A stretch of 22,586 nt of DNA, from contig DBNU01000118.1 in NCBI GenBank assembly GCA_002299125.1, positions 1 to 22,586 on the forward strand. The letters run 5' to 3'. Position numbers and translations under genes: made by a program. Positions 1 to 7,982 of the stretch are shown here, one piece after another (the first letter of the stretch is position 1; every line of letters begins with the position of its first letter). The notes under the pieces were generated by a model. It saw only the letters and a list, made by a program, of their open reading frames with translations, made no database searches and was not told the origin of the DNA. This stretch comes from Proteobacteria bacterium UBA664. Lineage in GTDB: Bacteria > Pseudomonadota > Gammaproteobacteria > UBA7966.

Positions 1-2
1 AC

Positions 3-1904
3 CGCGGGAGCAGCCAGGCCACCACCAATGGTGACTTCTGGGACGACTGGATCGAGGCGGGTCTCGGGCGCGTGACCCCCTGCAGCGATTCCCCCAACCC
101 GGCCGACCGCCCCCCCTTCATCAACGGTTTCGGTTCCACGGTGGGGGCCGGCGTGCGCGGCGTGCCGGAGTGCATCCCCAACGGCGTACTGAACGAGGGG
201 CTCACCCGCCAGAAGGGTCACGGGGCGGCGCTGCAGCTCAACTGGGTGACGGAGCAGAATCAGCTCGTGGTCGGCGCCACCTGGGACCGCGACGAGAGCT
301 TCTTCCGCCAGGAAGAACTCCTCGGCTTCATCGACGCCGCGCGACGGGTGGCGATCGATCCCTCACGGCGCTTTCGTGATGGCCCCCTGGAGGCGCAGGT
401 GCGGAGCTTCATCGAAATGGCCGGTGGCATCGGGCCCGTGCTCGAGCTGCTCCGTGCCGCTGCGCTCGCCGGGGACCGGGGCGCGACCCAGGCGCTGCCG
501 CTGGTCGAGGCCTTCGGAGAGACCGGCCACATCCCCGTCTCGACGCTGTTCACCCCCACCGAGGACCCCATCCTGCGCAACCGCGCGCGCGGCCGGAACG
601 AATCCACCGCCGCCTTCTTCCACGACATCTTCTCGCTCACGCCGTCGCTCAACATCTCCTTCGGTGCCCGCTGGTCCCTCACCCGTGTGCAGGTGCGCAC
701 CGAGAACGACCTGCCCATCCCGCTCTACCAGTTTGCGCCGGGCTTCCGTCCTGATTTCACCGGTGAATGCCCGCCAGGCCGCGTGCCCGATCCATTCAAT
801 TACCTGACCTGCATCGACGAACCCGCCTACGAGTACCGGGCCTTCAATCCTGCGGTGGGCTTTGCCTGGCAGTTCAACGAGGCCGTCGGGCTTTTCGGCA
901 ACGTGAGCCGGGGCAATCGCACGCCCTCGGCCATCGAACTCGCCTGTGCCAACCCGGATGAGGAATTCCTGCGCGAGTTCCTGGAGACCCGGGGCATCGG
1001 CATGTATGTGGGCTGCACCATCCCGGCTGCCCTTGGCAACGACCCATTCCTCGAGCAGGTACGTTCCATCACCTATGAGTTGGGCGGCCGCGGCAGCCTC
1101 GCCGATCTGTTCGGCTGGAACTTCACCGCCTACCAGACCGACAGCATCAACGACATCCTGTTCATCTCGCTTGGCATCGCCAACCGCGGCGTGTTCGAGA
1201 ACTTCGGCGAGACCCGCCGGCGGGGCGTGGAGTTCGGCCTCAGGGGCACAAGCCCGCGGCTGGACTGGTTCCTGAACTACGCCTGGGTGGAGGCCACCTT
1301 CCAGTCCCCCGCCCGCATCCTCAACCTCTCGAACAGTTCCTCGGAACGACGCACCACGCCTGGGGGCGGGCTGGAGGGGGCCTTCAATGTGGCGCCGGGC
1401 GACATTATCCCCGGTGTGCCACAGCATGCGCTCCGTGTCGGTGCCACCTACCGGGTCACACCGAAGTTCACCCTTGGCCTGCAGGCCCTGGCGCAGTCCT
1501 TTTCCTTTGCTCGCGGCAACGAAAACAACCGTCACCGGCCAGGTGGCTCGGACCGTGCCCCACCACTCACGCCCGGGGAGGTGGGCCTCATAACCCGGCG
1601 CGATACGGAGTACGTGGGGCCTGGCGAGGTCGCCGGCTTCGCCATCTTCAATGTGGACGCCAGTTATGCCTTCACCGAGCGGCTCTCGGCCTTCCTGCTG
1701 GTCGACAACCTGCTCGATCAGCGCTTCCACACCGGCGGCCAGCTTGGCCTCAATGCCTTCCCGAGCATCTTCCCGACCACCCCCGCGCAGGGGGCCTTCG
1801 ACCCCTCCGGCTTCAGCAACAACAGCAACGACTGGACCCACTCCACCTTCGTCGCCCCCGGCGCACCGCGCGCCTTCTGGGTGGGCCTGCGCTTCCGGCA
1901 TTGA
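3..1904 (+). CDS. TonB-dependent outer-membrane receptor, 3' part (5' end outside window)
   Basis: The frame is open to the left edge, so the signal peptide, TonB box and plug lie upstream. What remains is a beta-barrel of more than 600 residues. Family marks are the segment NRTPSAIELAC near 905-950, the alternating strand pattern around 1060-1300, the NLLDQRF strand near 1708-1728 that is typical just before the last strands, and the aromatic ending FWVGLRFRH. Three cysteine pairs (near 81/171, 763/810 and 949/1015) sit in stretches that look like extracellular loops and could form disulfides. These proteins import a scarce ligand across the outer membrane using TonB/ExbBD energy. The substrate cannot be told from this sequence. 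The next gene, a sorting-tail protein, starts about 180 bases downstream on the same strand. Family is certain, substrate unknown. Confidence 0.9.
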   Translation, partial: RGSSQATTNGDFWDDWIEAGLGRVTPCSDSPNPADRPPFINGFGSTVGAGVRGVPECIPNGVLNEGLTRQKGHGAALQLNWVTEQNQLVVGATWDRDESFFRQEELLGFIDAARRVAIDPSRRFRDGPLEAQVRSFIEMAGGIGPVLELLRAAALAGDRGATQALPLVEAFGETGHIPVSTLFTPTEDPILRNRARGRNESTAAFFHDIFSLTPSLNISFGARWSLTRVQVRTENDLPIPLYQFAPGFRPDFTGECPPGRVPDPFNYLTCIDEPAYEYRAFNPAVGFAWQFNEAVGLFGNVSRGNRTPSAIELACANPDEEFLREFLETRGIGMYVGCTIPAALGNDPFLEQVRSITYELGGRGSLADLFGWNFTAYQTDSINDILFISLGIANRGVFENFGETRRRGVEFGLRGTSPRLDWFLNYAWVEATFQSPARILNLSNSSSERRTTPGGGLEGAFNVAPGDIIPGVPQHALRVGATYRVTPKFTLGLQALAQSFSFARGNENNRHRPGGSDRAPPLTPGEVGLITRRDTEYVGPGEVAGFAIFNVDASYAFTERLSAFLLVDNLLDQRFHTGGQLGLNAFPSIFPTTPAQGAFDPSGFSNNSNDWTHSTFVAPGAPRAFWVGLRFRH

Positions 1905-1934
1905 GGGTGCGGGGATGACGACCGCGCCGCACCC
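1905..1934 (+). terminator. Inverted repeat just after the receptor stop
   Basis: GGGTGCGG (1905-1912) pairs with CCGCACCC (1927-1934) across a 14-base loop, directly after the TGA stop. No T-run follows, so this may be a weak or Rho-assisted terminator, or an mRNA 3'-end stabiliser. Confidence 0.3.
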
Positions 1935-2086
1935 CGAAGCGTCCGGGATAACTTCCTGAGGCAGGCCTCCCAGGTGCATCGGAGGCTGCCAACAGGCAGG
2001 CGTGCGGGGGATACTTCCCACTGTCCGCGCGCCAGTTCGCCCTCACACGCCCACAACGACAAACCAAACCGCCCGAGGTCAACCCC

Positions 2087-3265
2087 ATGTCGCCCCTGTA
2101 CCGCCGTCTCCCGTCCACTCGACTGCCTGCCGCCGGCCTCATCCTCCTCACCGCACTCCCCGTCCACGCCACCTTCGAGACCCTGCCCACCGGCACCGTC
2201 GGCCAGCCCGTCACCTCGGTGTTTGGCACCCTGCAACAGCTTTTCGACCCCCTCTACATCCCGCACGGTCCGGCCGCTCAAAATCCGATTCCCATCAACC
2301 AATTCGCCCTGCCCACCAACTTCAACGTCCTCAGCACCCAGAGCACCAACGTGATGCTGCCAGGCCAGTTCATCGGCCAGGCAGCCGGCACCCCCTTCAA
2401 CGTCGGCACGCTGATCGATCAGGTGCTGTTCGACACCAGCGTCAATCGCCTCGTGTTCTCCACGCGCCTCACCCTCGCCCCGACCGTGGCCGGCGTAATG
2501 AATGTCTACGAGGTCAACGACATCCTGCGCCGTGGCTTCACCGGTCAGACGGTGGAGGCCGCCTGGACCCGGGCCAGCGACGCCGATCTGCGCATGTACA
2601 GCGCCGCCCGTACCTCCACGCGCTTCGGCCAGGGCACCCGCCTCTACGACCCGGACGTGGTGCTGATGCAAACGGACATCAACGTCTCCGAAGGCCACCC
2701 CTGGAGTGGTCATTTCCTGCTCCGCACCACTGCCCAGTACTTCGACACCCGCAGCGATGGCCTCAGCCTCTTCCAGGGCGGCGAGGAGGGTCAGCCGCTC
2801 AACCTCCAGACCTTCGCCGCCTTCGCACCCAGCGCCGCCATCCTGCTCGACAACGACAACGACGGCCTGTCCAACAGCGAGGAGGCCACCCTCGGCAGCA
2901 ACCCCAACAACCCCGACACCGACGGCGACGGCCTGCAGGACGGCCTCGAACTCGGGCGCGTAGCCGGCGTGCCCGATCCGGACGGCGCCTTCGGTGCCCG
3001 CAAGGGCACCGGCGCCGGCTTCGTCCCCGACCTCGACCCGGCCAGCACCACCCAGGTCCTCAACCCCGACACCGACGGCGATGGCATCCCCGACGGCACC
3101 GAGGACGCCAACCGCAACGGCCGCGTGGATGCCGGCGAGACCGACCCCAACGTGTCGAACCTCCCCGGTGCGGTGAATGTCCCGCTGCCGCTCGGTGCCA
3201 CCCTGGGCCTCGGGCTGCTTGGTGCGCTCATCGCCCGCCGCCGCCTGCGCCAGCCGGCCGGCTGA
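2087..3265 (+). CDS. Secreted protein with calcium-binding (thrombospondin type 3-like) repeats and VPLP-type C-terminal sorting tail
   Basis: 392 residues. The ATG at 2087 has a GAGGT ribosome site at 2075-2079. A signal peptide ends near residue 28 (PVHA/TF). Residues 30-250 are an unrecognised domain with few charged clusters. Residues 255-290 (DNDNDGLSNSEE, then NPDTDGDGLQDG) and 327-353 (NPDTDGDGIPDG) are aspartate-rich loops of the calcium-binding thrombospondin type 3/dockerin-like kind. The end is a tripartite sorting signal: VPLP at 365-368, a hydrophobic stretch 369-382, then RRR at 384-386. This resembles the VPLPA variant of PEP-CTERM, which an exosortase recognises and processes, so the protein is probably exported and released or tethered at the surface or in extracellular polysaccharide. 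Two strong hairpins follow the gene. The tail is seen directly; the substrate role is inference. Confidence 0.78.
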   Translation: MSPLYRRLPSTRLPAAGLILLTALPVHATFETLPTGTVGQPVTSVFGTLQQLFDPLYIPHGPAAQNPIPINQFALPTNFNVLSTQSTNVMLPGQFIGQAAGTPFNVGTLIDQVLFDTSVNRLVFSTRLTLAPTVAGVMNVYEVNDILRRGFTGQTVEAAWTRASDADLRMYSAARTSTRFGQGTRLYDPDVVLMQTDINVSEGHPWSGHFLLRTTAQYFDTRSDGLSLFQGGEEGQPLNLQTFAAFAPSAAILLDNDNDGLSNSEEATLGSNPNNPDTDGDGLQDGLELGRVAGVPDPDGAFGARKGTGAGFVPDLDPASTTQVLNPDTDGDGIPDGTEDANRNGRVDAGETDPNVSNLPGAVNVPLPLGATLGLGLLGALIARRRLRQPAG

Positions 3266-3273
3266 CCGCCCCC

Positions 3274-3299
3274 CCGTGCCCCGGCCTGCCGGGGCACGG
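3274..3299 (+). terminator. Strong GC hairpin after the VPLP-tail gene
   Basis: An 11-bp stem (CCGTGCCCCGG with CCGGGGCACGG) closes a four-base loop 9 bases after the stop codon. It lacks a T-run. It may act with the next hairpin. Confidence 0.5.
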
Positions 3300-3318
3300 T
3301 CGATCGCAGGTGCTGAAC

Positions 3319-3350
3319 GAAGGCCCGCCCACCGGCGGGCCTTCTCTCTT
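3319..3350 (+). terminator. Rho-independent terminator
   Basis: GAAGGCCCGCC and GGCGGGCCTTC form an 11-bp stem around a CACC loop, followed by the pyrimidine run TCTCTT. It ends transcription of the VPLP-tail gene and insulates the RibBA-like gene. Confidence 0.75.
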
Positions 3351-3516
3351 CCGGGACCGCAACCGCCTGCCGCTGCACTAGACTGCGCTCGATGGCGACA
3401 GGCCGTACACATCCCCCTGCGGGGCCCCTCCCCTCGCCCCAGCCTCCCTCAGCGAGGGAATTCTGAAGGCCCGCGCCACCTTGGCCGCAGCCGATGGAGA
3501 TCACCCCCCGAGGTCC

Positions 3517-4761
3517 ATGGACAGACTGACCACCGTGATCGAGGCCCTGCGTCAGGGGCAACCCGTGCTGCTCCTCGCCAGTGACGAGCCGGACAGCGAG
3601 GGCGAGCTGCTGCTGCTCGCCGAGACGGCCACCCAGGAGGGCGTCAACCGCCTGCTCACCCTTGCCTGCGGCAACCTGCGGGTGGCACTGGCCGGTGAGC
3701 ACTGTGACCGCCTGGCCCTGACCCCCGAGGCGGCGGCCAGCAGGCGCCCCACCAATGAACGCGCGCTCATCCCGGTGGACGCCGCGCGCGCGCTCACCAC
3801 CGGCATCAGCGCCGCCGAGCGGGCGCGCACGCTGCGCACCCTGGCCGACCCCGGCAGCCGCCCGGAGGACCTCTCCCGCCCGGGGCATGTGTTCCCGGTG
3901 CGGGCCACCGATGGCGGCGTGCTGGCGCGCGCCGGCAGCGTAGAGGCTGCGGTGGACCTCGCCCGGCTCGCCGGCTGCCAGCCCGCCGTCGCCGTGATGG
4001 GCGTACTCGACGAGGCGGGGGAGTTCCTGCGCCAACCCGCGCTCGCCGCTTGGGCAGCCGGGCACGGCATCGCGGCCCTGAGCATCGATGACCTCATCGC
4101 CCATCGCCGCCGCACCGAGTGTCTCATCGAGCCGCTGGAACTCGATGTGCCCATGCCCACGCGCTTCGGTCTCTTCTCGGCCCACCTCTTCCGCTCGAAG
4201 GTGGACGCCCACGAGACCGTGGCCCTCTCCATCGGCCTGCCTGCCGGTGCCGGTCAGGCACCACGCCCGCCCCGTCCGGAGGTCATCCCCGTGCGCGTGC
4301 ACTCGGAATGTCTGACCGGGGATGTGTTCCACTCGCTCCGCTGCGACTGCGGTCCGCAACTGGACCACGCCCTCGGGATCCTGGGTGAGCGCGGCCTGGG
4401 CGTGCTGGTCTACCTGCGTCAGGAGGGACGCGGCATCGGGCTCGCCAACAAGCTGCGCGCCTACCGGTTGCAGGACAGCGGCCTCGATACGGTGGAGGCC
4501 AACCAGGCGCTCGGTTTCGCCGATGACCTCCGCGAATACGGCATCGGCGCCCAGGTGCTCACCCATCTGGGCGTGCGCCGCATGGCCCTGCTCAGCAACA
4601 ACCCGCGCAAGCTTCGGGGGCTGGCCGCCTACGGCATCGAGATCGCCGAGCAGGTGCCGATAGAAGTGCCGGCCACCGCCAGCAACCTGCGCTACCTGAT
4701 GACCAAGCGCGACAAGCTCGGCCACACGCTGTCGCGTGCGGCCTTGCCTGAAGATCTCTGA
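3517..4761 (+). CDS. ribA: RibBA-like protein: degenerate DHBP-synthase domain fused to intact GTP cyclohydrolase II
   Basis: 414 residues from the ATG at 3517; an in-frame TTG at 3481 would add 12 residues unlike the family. Residues 1-200 match the RibB (3,4-dihydroxy-2-butanone 4-phosphate synthase) fold, with TTGIS near 94-98 and RPGHVFP at 121-127. Residues about 205-410 match GTP cyclohydrolase II: zinc cysteines C265, C276 and C278 (SECLTGD, RCDCG), RQEGRGIGL at 301-309, NKLRAY ending at Y316, DTVEAN, and SNNPRK. The second half should open GTP to the first riboflavin precursor. In the first half, the family's DRENEGD loop has become PDSEGE (25-30), the GHTEA histidine is S141, and the late catalytic glutamate is G162, so DHBP synthesis is probably lost. 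The gene stands alone, not in a rib operon. GTP cyclohydrolase II function is likely; a second complete ribB elsewhere is expected. Confidence 0.92.
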   Translation: MDRLTTVIEALRQGQPVLLLASDEPDSEGELLLLAETATQEGVNRLLTLACGNLRVALAGEHCDRLALTPEAAASRRPTNERALIPVDAARALTTGISAAERARTLRTLADPGSRPEDLSRPGHVFPVRATDGGVLARAGSVEAAVDLARLAGCQPAVAVMGVLDEAGEFLRQPALAAWAAGHGIAALSIDDLIAHRRRTECLIEPLELDVPMPTRFGLFSAHLFRSKVDAHETVALSIGLPAGAGQAPRPPRPEVIPVRVHSECLTGDVFHSLRCDCGPQLDHALGILGERGLGVLVYLRQEGRGIGLANKLRAYRLQDSGLDTVEANQALGFADDLREYGIGAQVLTHLGVRRMALLSNNPRKLRGLAAYGIEIAEQVPIEVPATASNLRYLMTKRDKLGHTLSRAALPEDL

Positions 4762-4836
4762 GAATTCAACTTCGACACATAATCTTAAAGCCGTATCTTC
4801 AGGCAGATTCTGAGGGCGGCGCGGAAAGCCAGACAA

Positions 4837-7776
4837 ATGACTCGCCTGCCCATGACCGGGCACCCGCCTGGGCCCGTTCCCCGCTTCGCCACCTGGCGGC
4901 ACCTGCTCGCGCCCGCCGTCGGCCTCGCACTCCTCGCCCTTGCCGGTCAGGCCAGCGCCGACGCTGCCGACGCAGCGCGATACTACGAGGACGCCGTGCG
5001 CCGCGAGGCCGACGGTGACGCCAATGGGGCTGTCCTGCAGTTGAAGAACGCCCTGCTCGAACAGCCGGATCTGCTGCCGGCACTGCTCCTGCTGGGGCGC
5101 ATCCAGGTGGCCTCAGGACAGGGTGCCGAGGCCGAGACGGCGCTGACCGAGGCGCGCCGCCTCGGGGCCGACGCGGCCATCGTCATGCCGCTTCTGGCCC
5201 AGGCCTGGCTCATGCAGTTCAAGCAGGATCAGGTCATCGACAAGGTGCGTCCGGAGGGCTTCGCCCCGCCCGTCGCCGCCCACCTGCACGTACTGCGCGG
5301 GCAGGCACAGCTCGACACCCGGCGGCTGGCAGAGGCCGAGCAGAGCTTCCGCGCGGCCCTCGCCCTCGCGCCCGACCAAGCGGATGCACACCTGGGGCTG
5401 GCCAAGGTGCAGTTGCAGCGTGGTGAATTGGCCTCGGCCGCCGCCAGTGTCGCGACGGCGCGAGGCCTCGCGCCCACGTCGGCGGAGGTGTGGAACCACC
5501 AGGCCTCGCTGGCGCACGCCGCTGGCGATCTGGAACGTGCGCTCAGTGATTACGCCGAGGCGCTGCGCCTCGAACCACGGCATCGCGAGGCCCGCATCGC
5601 CCATGCCTCGATCCTGCTCGATCTCGGGCGGAACGAGGAGGCCGCCGGCGCGCTCGCCAGCCTCGCCGAGACAACCGGCGATGACCCGCGTGTCGCCTAC
5701 TTGGAATCGCTGCGTCTTGCCCGAGCCGGCGACGCCAAGGGCGCCCGTGAGGCGCTCATGCGCGCGGTGGGCGTGCTGGATGCCATCCGCCCGGAGCTCA
5801 TCGACCGCAACGTGCAACTGCTCATGCTGGGGGGGCTGGTGAACCACGGCCTCGGCCAGTTCGAGAAGGCCAAGGGGTATTTCGAGCGCATCACGGCCTT
5901 TGCACCTGAGATGGTCGGTGCGCGCAAGCTGCTCGGCAAGATCCTCATCGCCCAGGGCCACGCCGACCGGGCGCTGAATGTGCTCACCGAGGCCGAACGC
6001 CGGGCACCACGGGATCCCGATCTGCTGTCCCTGCTCGCCTCGGCCTACATGGCCCGCGGCCTCAATGATCGCGCCGCCGCTCTGCTGCAGCGCGCGGTGG
6101 AGGCCACTCAGGACCCGGCCCTGCGTGCCCAGCTCGGCGTGGCCCGCATCCTCGCCGGTGACACGGGCCTGGGGATGGATGAACTCTCCGCGGTACTGGA
6201 TGAGCGCCCCGACGATACCCGCGCCGGGCTGCTGCTGGCGTTGAAGCAGATCGAGGAGGGGCAGGCGGACGCAGCCCTCGGACGCATCGCGCGGCTCCTC
6301 GAGCGTGAACCCGCCAATCCCGTGCTGCTCAATCTGCGCGGAGTGGGCGAGCGCCTCTCCGGTGACCTGGCCGCCGCCCGGCGGAGCTTCGAGGCCGCCG
6401 CAGCCATCGATGCCAGGTTCCTGCCTGCACTCATCAATCTGGCGCGTCTTGCGGAGATTGAAGGGGACCGCGCCGGGGCCCGCAGCCAACTGGAGGCACT
6501 GGCACGCACGCACCCCGATGATCGCGAGTTGTTGCTGGCGCGCGTGCGTCTGGCCCGCAGCGAAGGCGCATTCGCCGAGGCGGCGCGCCTGCTCGACCGG
6601 CTGCGCACCCTGAATCCGGACGATATCCCCATCCGCATCGCTCAGGTCGATCTCGATCTGAGCGCCGGCGACGGCGCGCGCGCGCTGCGTTCGGCCGAAG
6701 AACTGGCAGCGCGTTTTCCCGAGGCCCTCACGGTCCAGGAAGTTCTGGGCAGAAGCCAGTTGAGTGCCGGGCAGACCGGGGCTGCACGGGTCACTTTCCG
6801 CCGCATGGCGGACCGGGCAGGCTTCGACGCCCGCTGGCAACTGCGCATCGCGGCCATGCAGCGCGGGATCGGCGCCGAAGACGACGCCCGTCACAGCCTG
6901 CAGAAGGCCATCCAGGCCGAGCCCGGACTATCCGCGCCCCGCCGTGATCTCGCCGTGCTGGAACTCGATAACGGGCATCCCGAGCGCACACTGGAACTCG
7001 CCCGCGCGCTGCGCAAGGACTTCCCGGACGACCTCCTCGCCAGGCAACTCGAGGCGGACGCCCTGCTGGCCCTGGGCGATGCCGCGGGCGCACATGCGGC
7101 CTATGCCGAGGTCCATGCCCGCGAGCCCAGCCTCCCCGGATTGATCGGCCTTGCCCGTGCATTGGGCGTGCTTGGGGATCTGGCGGGCGCGACAAAGCTC
7201 CTTGCCGAATGGCACGCGGCGCATCCACAGGACGATCTCGCGGGGCTGGCGCTCGCGGAGTTCCAGTCGCGCTCCGGCCTGACCGCCGCCGCCACCGCCA
7301 CCTTCGAGGGCCTGCTCGCCCGCAGTCCGGATAATCCACTCCTGCTCAACAACCTGGCGCAGTTGCTGGCCGCGAGCGACGCGCCGCGGGCGGTGACACT
7401 GGCCCGTCGAGCGGTGGCACAGGCACCAACCGACGCGGATTTCCTCGACACCCTGGGCTGGCTGCTGGTGACGACCGACGTGGCCGAGGAAGGGCTGCGC
7501 TACCTGCGTGAGGCGCAGGCCAGGGCGGCCGACAACCCGACACACGCCTATCACGTCGCGATGGCACTCGACCGCCTCGGCCGCGCGGCCGAGGCCAGAC
7601 GCGCCGTTGAACAGGCACTGGCCGCGGGCCGCGACTTCCCCGAGCGCGAGGCCGCGCGCGCGCTCGCCCTGCGGCTGTCCGCCGCGGACACGGGCGACCT
7701 GCCGGGCGAGCAAGCGCCTGTTCCTGCGGCCACGCCTTCGTCTGCTCCAGTCTCGTCCACTCCAGCGTCACCTTGA
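4837..7776 (+). CDS. prsT: PEP-CTERM/exosortase-system TPR-repeat protein, PrsT-like
   Basis: 979 residues. The N-terminus has a hydrophobic segment at 23-37 and a likely signal-peptidase I site after ASA (residue 41). No lipobox cysteine is seen, although the family is often annotated as lipoprotein. The mature start, ARYYEDAVRREADGD followed by GAVLQLKNAL and a GRIQ/LGADAA stretch, fits the family I know as PrsT (long TPR proteins linked to exosortase XrtA/EpsH and exopolysaccharide loci). Tandem tetratricopeptide repeats run from about residue 48 to 940. The tail after about 955 is rich in Ala, Pro and Ser. It probably acts in the periplasm as a scaffold for export or sorting of tailed proteins. 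It lies between two sorting-tail genes, which supports the call. The ATG at 4837 has a weak GGAAAG site; a second ATG at 4852 is possible. No exosortase, prsK or prsR is in the window. Confidence 0.87.
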   Translation: MTRLPMTGHPPGPVPRFATWRHLLAPAVGLALLALAGQASADAADAARYYEDAVRREADGDANGAVLQLKNALLEQPDLLPALLLLGRIQVASGQGAEAETALTEARRLGADAAIVMPLLAQAWLMQFKQDQVIDKVRPEGFAPPVAAHLHVLRGQAQLDTRRLAEAEQSFRAALALAPDQADAHLGLAKVQLQRGELASAAASVATARGLAPTSAEVWNHQASLAHAAGDLERALSDYAEALRLEPRHREARIAHASILLDLGRNEEAAGALASLAETTGDDPRVAYLESLRLARAGDAKGAREALMRAVGVLDAIRPELIDRNVQLLMLGGLVNHGLGQFEKAKGYFERITAFAPEMVGARKLLGKILIAQGHADRALNVLTEAERRAPRDPDLLSLLASAYMARGLNDRAAALLQRAVEATQDPALRAQLGVARILAGDTGLGMDELSAVLDERPDDTRAGLLLALKQIEEGQADAALGRIARLLEREPANPVLLNLRGVGERLSGDLAAARRSFEAAAAIDARFLPALINLARLAEIEGDRAGARSQLEALARTHPDDRELLLARVRLARSEGAFAEAARLLDRLRTLNPDDIPIRIAQVDLDLSAGDGARALRSAEELAARFPEALTVQEVLGRSQLSAGQTGAARVTFRRMADRAGFDARWQLRIAAMQRGIGAEDDARHSLQKAIQAEPGLSAPRRDLAVLELDNGHPERTLELARALRKDFPDDLLARQLEADALLALGDAAGAHAAYAEVHAREPSLPGLIGLARALGVLGDLAGATKLLAEWHAAHPQDDLAGLALAEFQSRSGLTAAATATFEGLLARSPDNPLLLNNLAQLLAASDAPRAVTLARRAVAQAPTDADFLDTLGWLLVTTDVAEEGLRYLREAQARAADNPTHAYHVAMALDRLGRAAEARRAVEQALAAGRDFPEREAARALALRLSAADTGDLPGEQAPVPAATPSSAPVSSTPASP

Positions 7777-7800
7777 GTGCAATCGGCCCGGGGACCCCGC

Positions 7801-7814
7801 TGCCACAAGTGGCA
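7801..7814. promoter_or_regulatory. Palindrome TGCCAC-AA-GTGGCA upstream of the PEP-CTERM gene
   Basis: A perfect 6-bp inverted repeat with a two-base centre, about 120-130 bases before the inferred start of transcription at about 7932. This is the usual distance of an activator site for sigma-54 promoters. The factor is unknown; the role is inference. Confidence 0.3.
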
Positions 7815-7823
7815 ACCACAGGC

Positions 7824-7841
7824 TGTAACGCCGGCTTTACA
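7824..7841. promoter_or_regulatory. Inverted repeat TGTAA-N8-TTACA
   Basis: TGTAA (7824-7828) and TTACA (7837-7841) are inverted around eight bases, about 90-110 bases before the inferred transcription start of the PEP-CTERM gene. It could be the binding site of a response regulator such as PrsR. Short arms make chance occurrence possible. Confidence 0.3.
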
Positions 7842-7904
7842 TGCCGCCTCCGCAGTGACCACGCAATCTCACGCCGATCTCGACCACTCAATGAGTTACC
7901 AGAA

Positions 7905-7920
7905 CTGGCACGTTTCGCGC
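7905..7920 (+). promoter_or_regulatory. Candidate sigma-54 (RpoN) promoter
   Basis: TGGCACG at 7906-7912 matches the -24 box in full. The required GG (7907-7908) and GC (7919-7920) are exactly 10 bases apart. The -12 box reads GCGC rather than TTGC, so it is imperfect. The predicted start is near 7932, about 50 bases before the ATG. Confidence 0.4.
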
Positions 7921-7940
7921 GTCCACTTTCGCAACCTGCC

Positions 7941-7956
7941 TGCCCGCCAGCGGGCA
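7941..7956 (+). promoter_or_regulatory. Hairpin in the leader of the PEP-CTERM gene
   Basis: TGCCCGC and GCGGGCA are perfectly inverted around CA, between the inferred transcription start and the ribosome site (CCGGAG at 7968-7973). It may stabilise the message or tune translation. Confidence 0.3.
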
Positions 7957-7982
7957 CCTACGCAGATCCGGAGAAAATCAAC

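Noticed and set aside
1975..1996. Second sigma-54 site before the VPLP-tail gene (GG-N10-GC near 1972-1985)
   Set aside because: Only the GG and GC fit; the rest of the -24 and -12 boxes does not, and this spacing is frequent by chance in GC-rich DNA.
363..2021. Long open frame on the minus strand across the TonB receptor
   Set aside because: It mirrors the codon pattern of the receptor in GC-rich DNA, has no family motif and its protein is low-complexity Gly/Ala/Glu-rich.
3351..3516. FMN riboswitch before the RibBA-like gene
   Set aside because: The conserved RFN blocks (such as the GGGTGAAATTCCC-like core) could not be found in the leader.
1718..4902. Two long overlapping minus-strand frames across the VPLP gene and ribA region
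   Set aside because: Both are antisense to well-supported genes, overlap each other and show no recognisable domain or start site.
5113..6894. 593-residue minus-strand frame within prsT
   Set aside because: Antisense shadow of a repetitive high-GC gene; no motifs.
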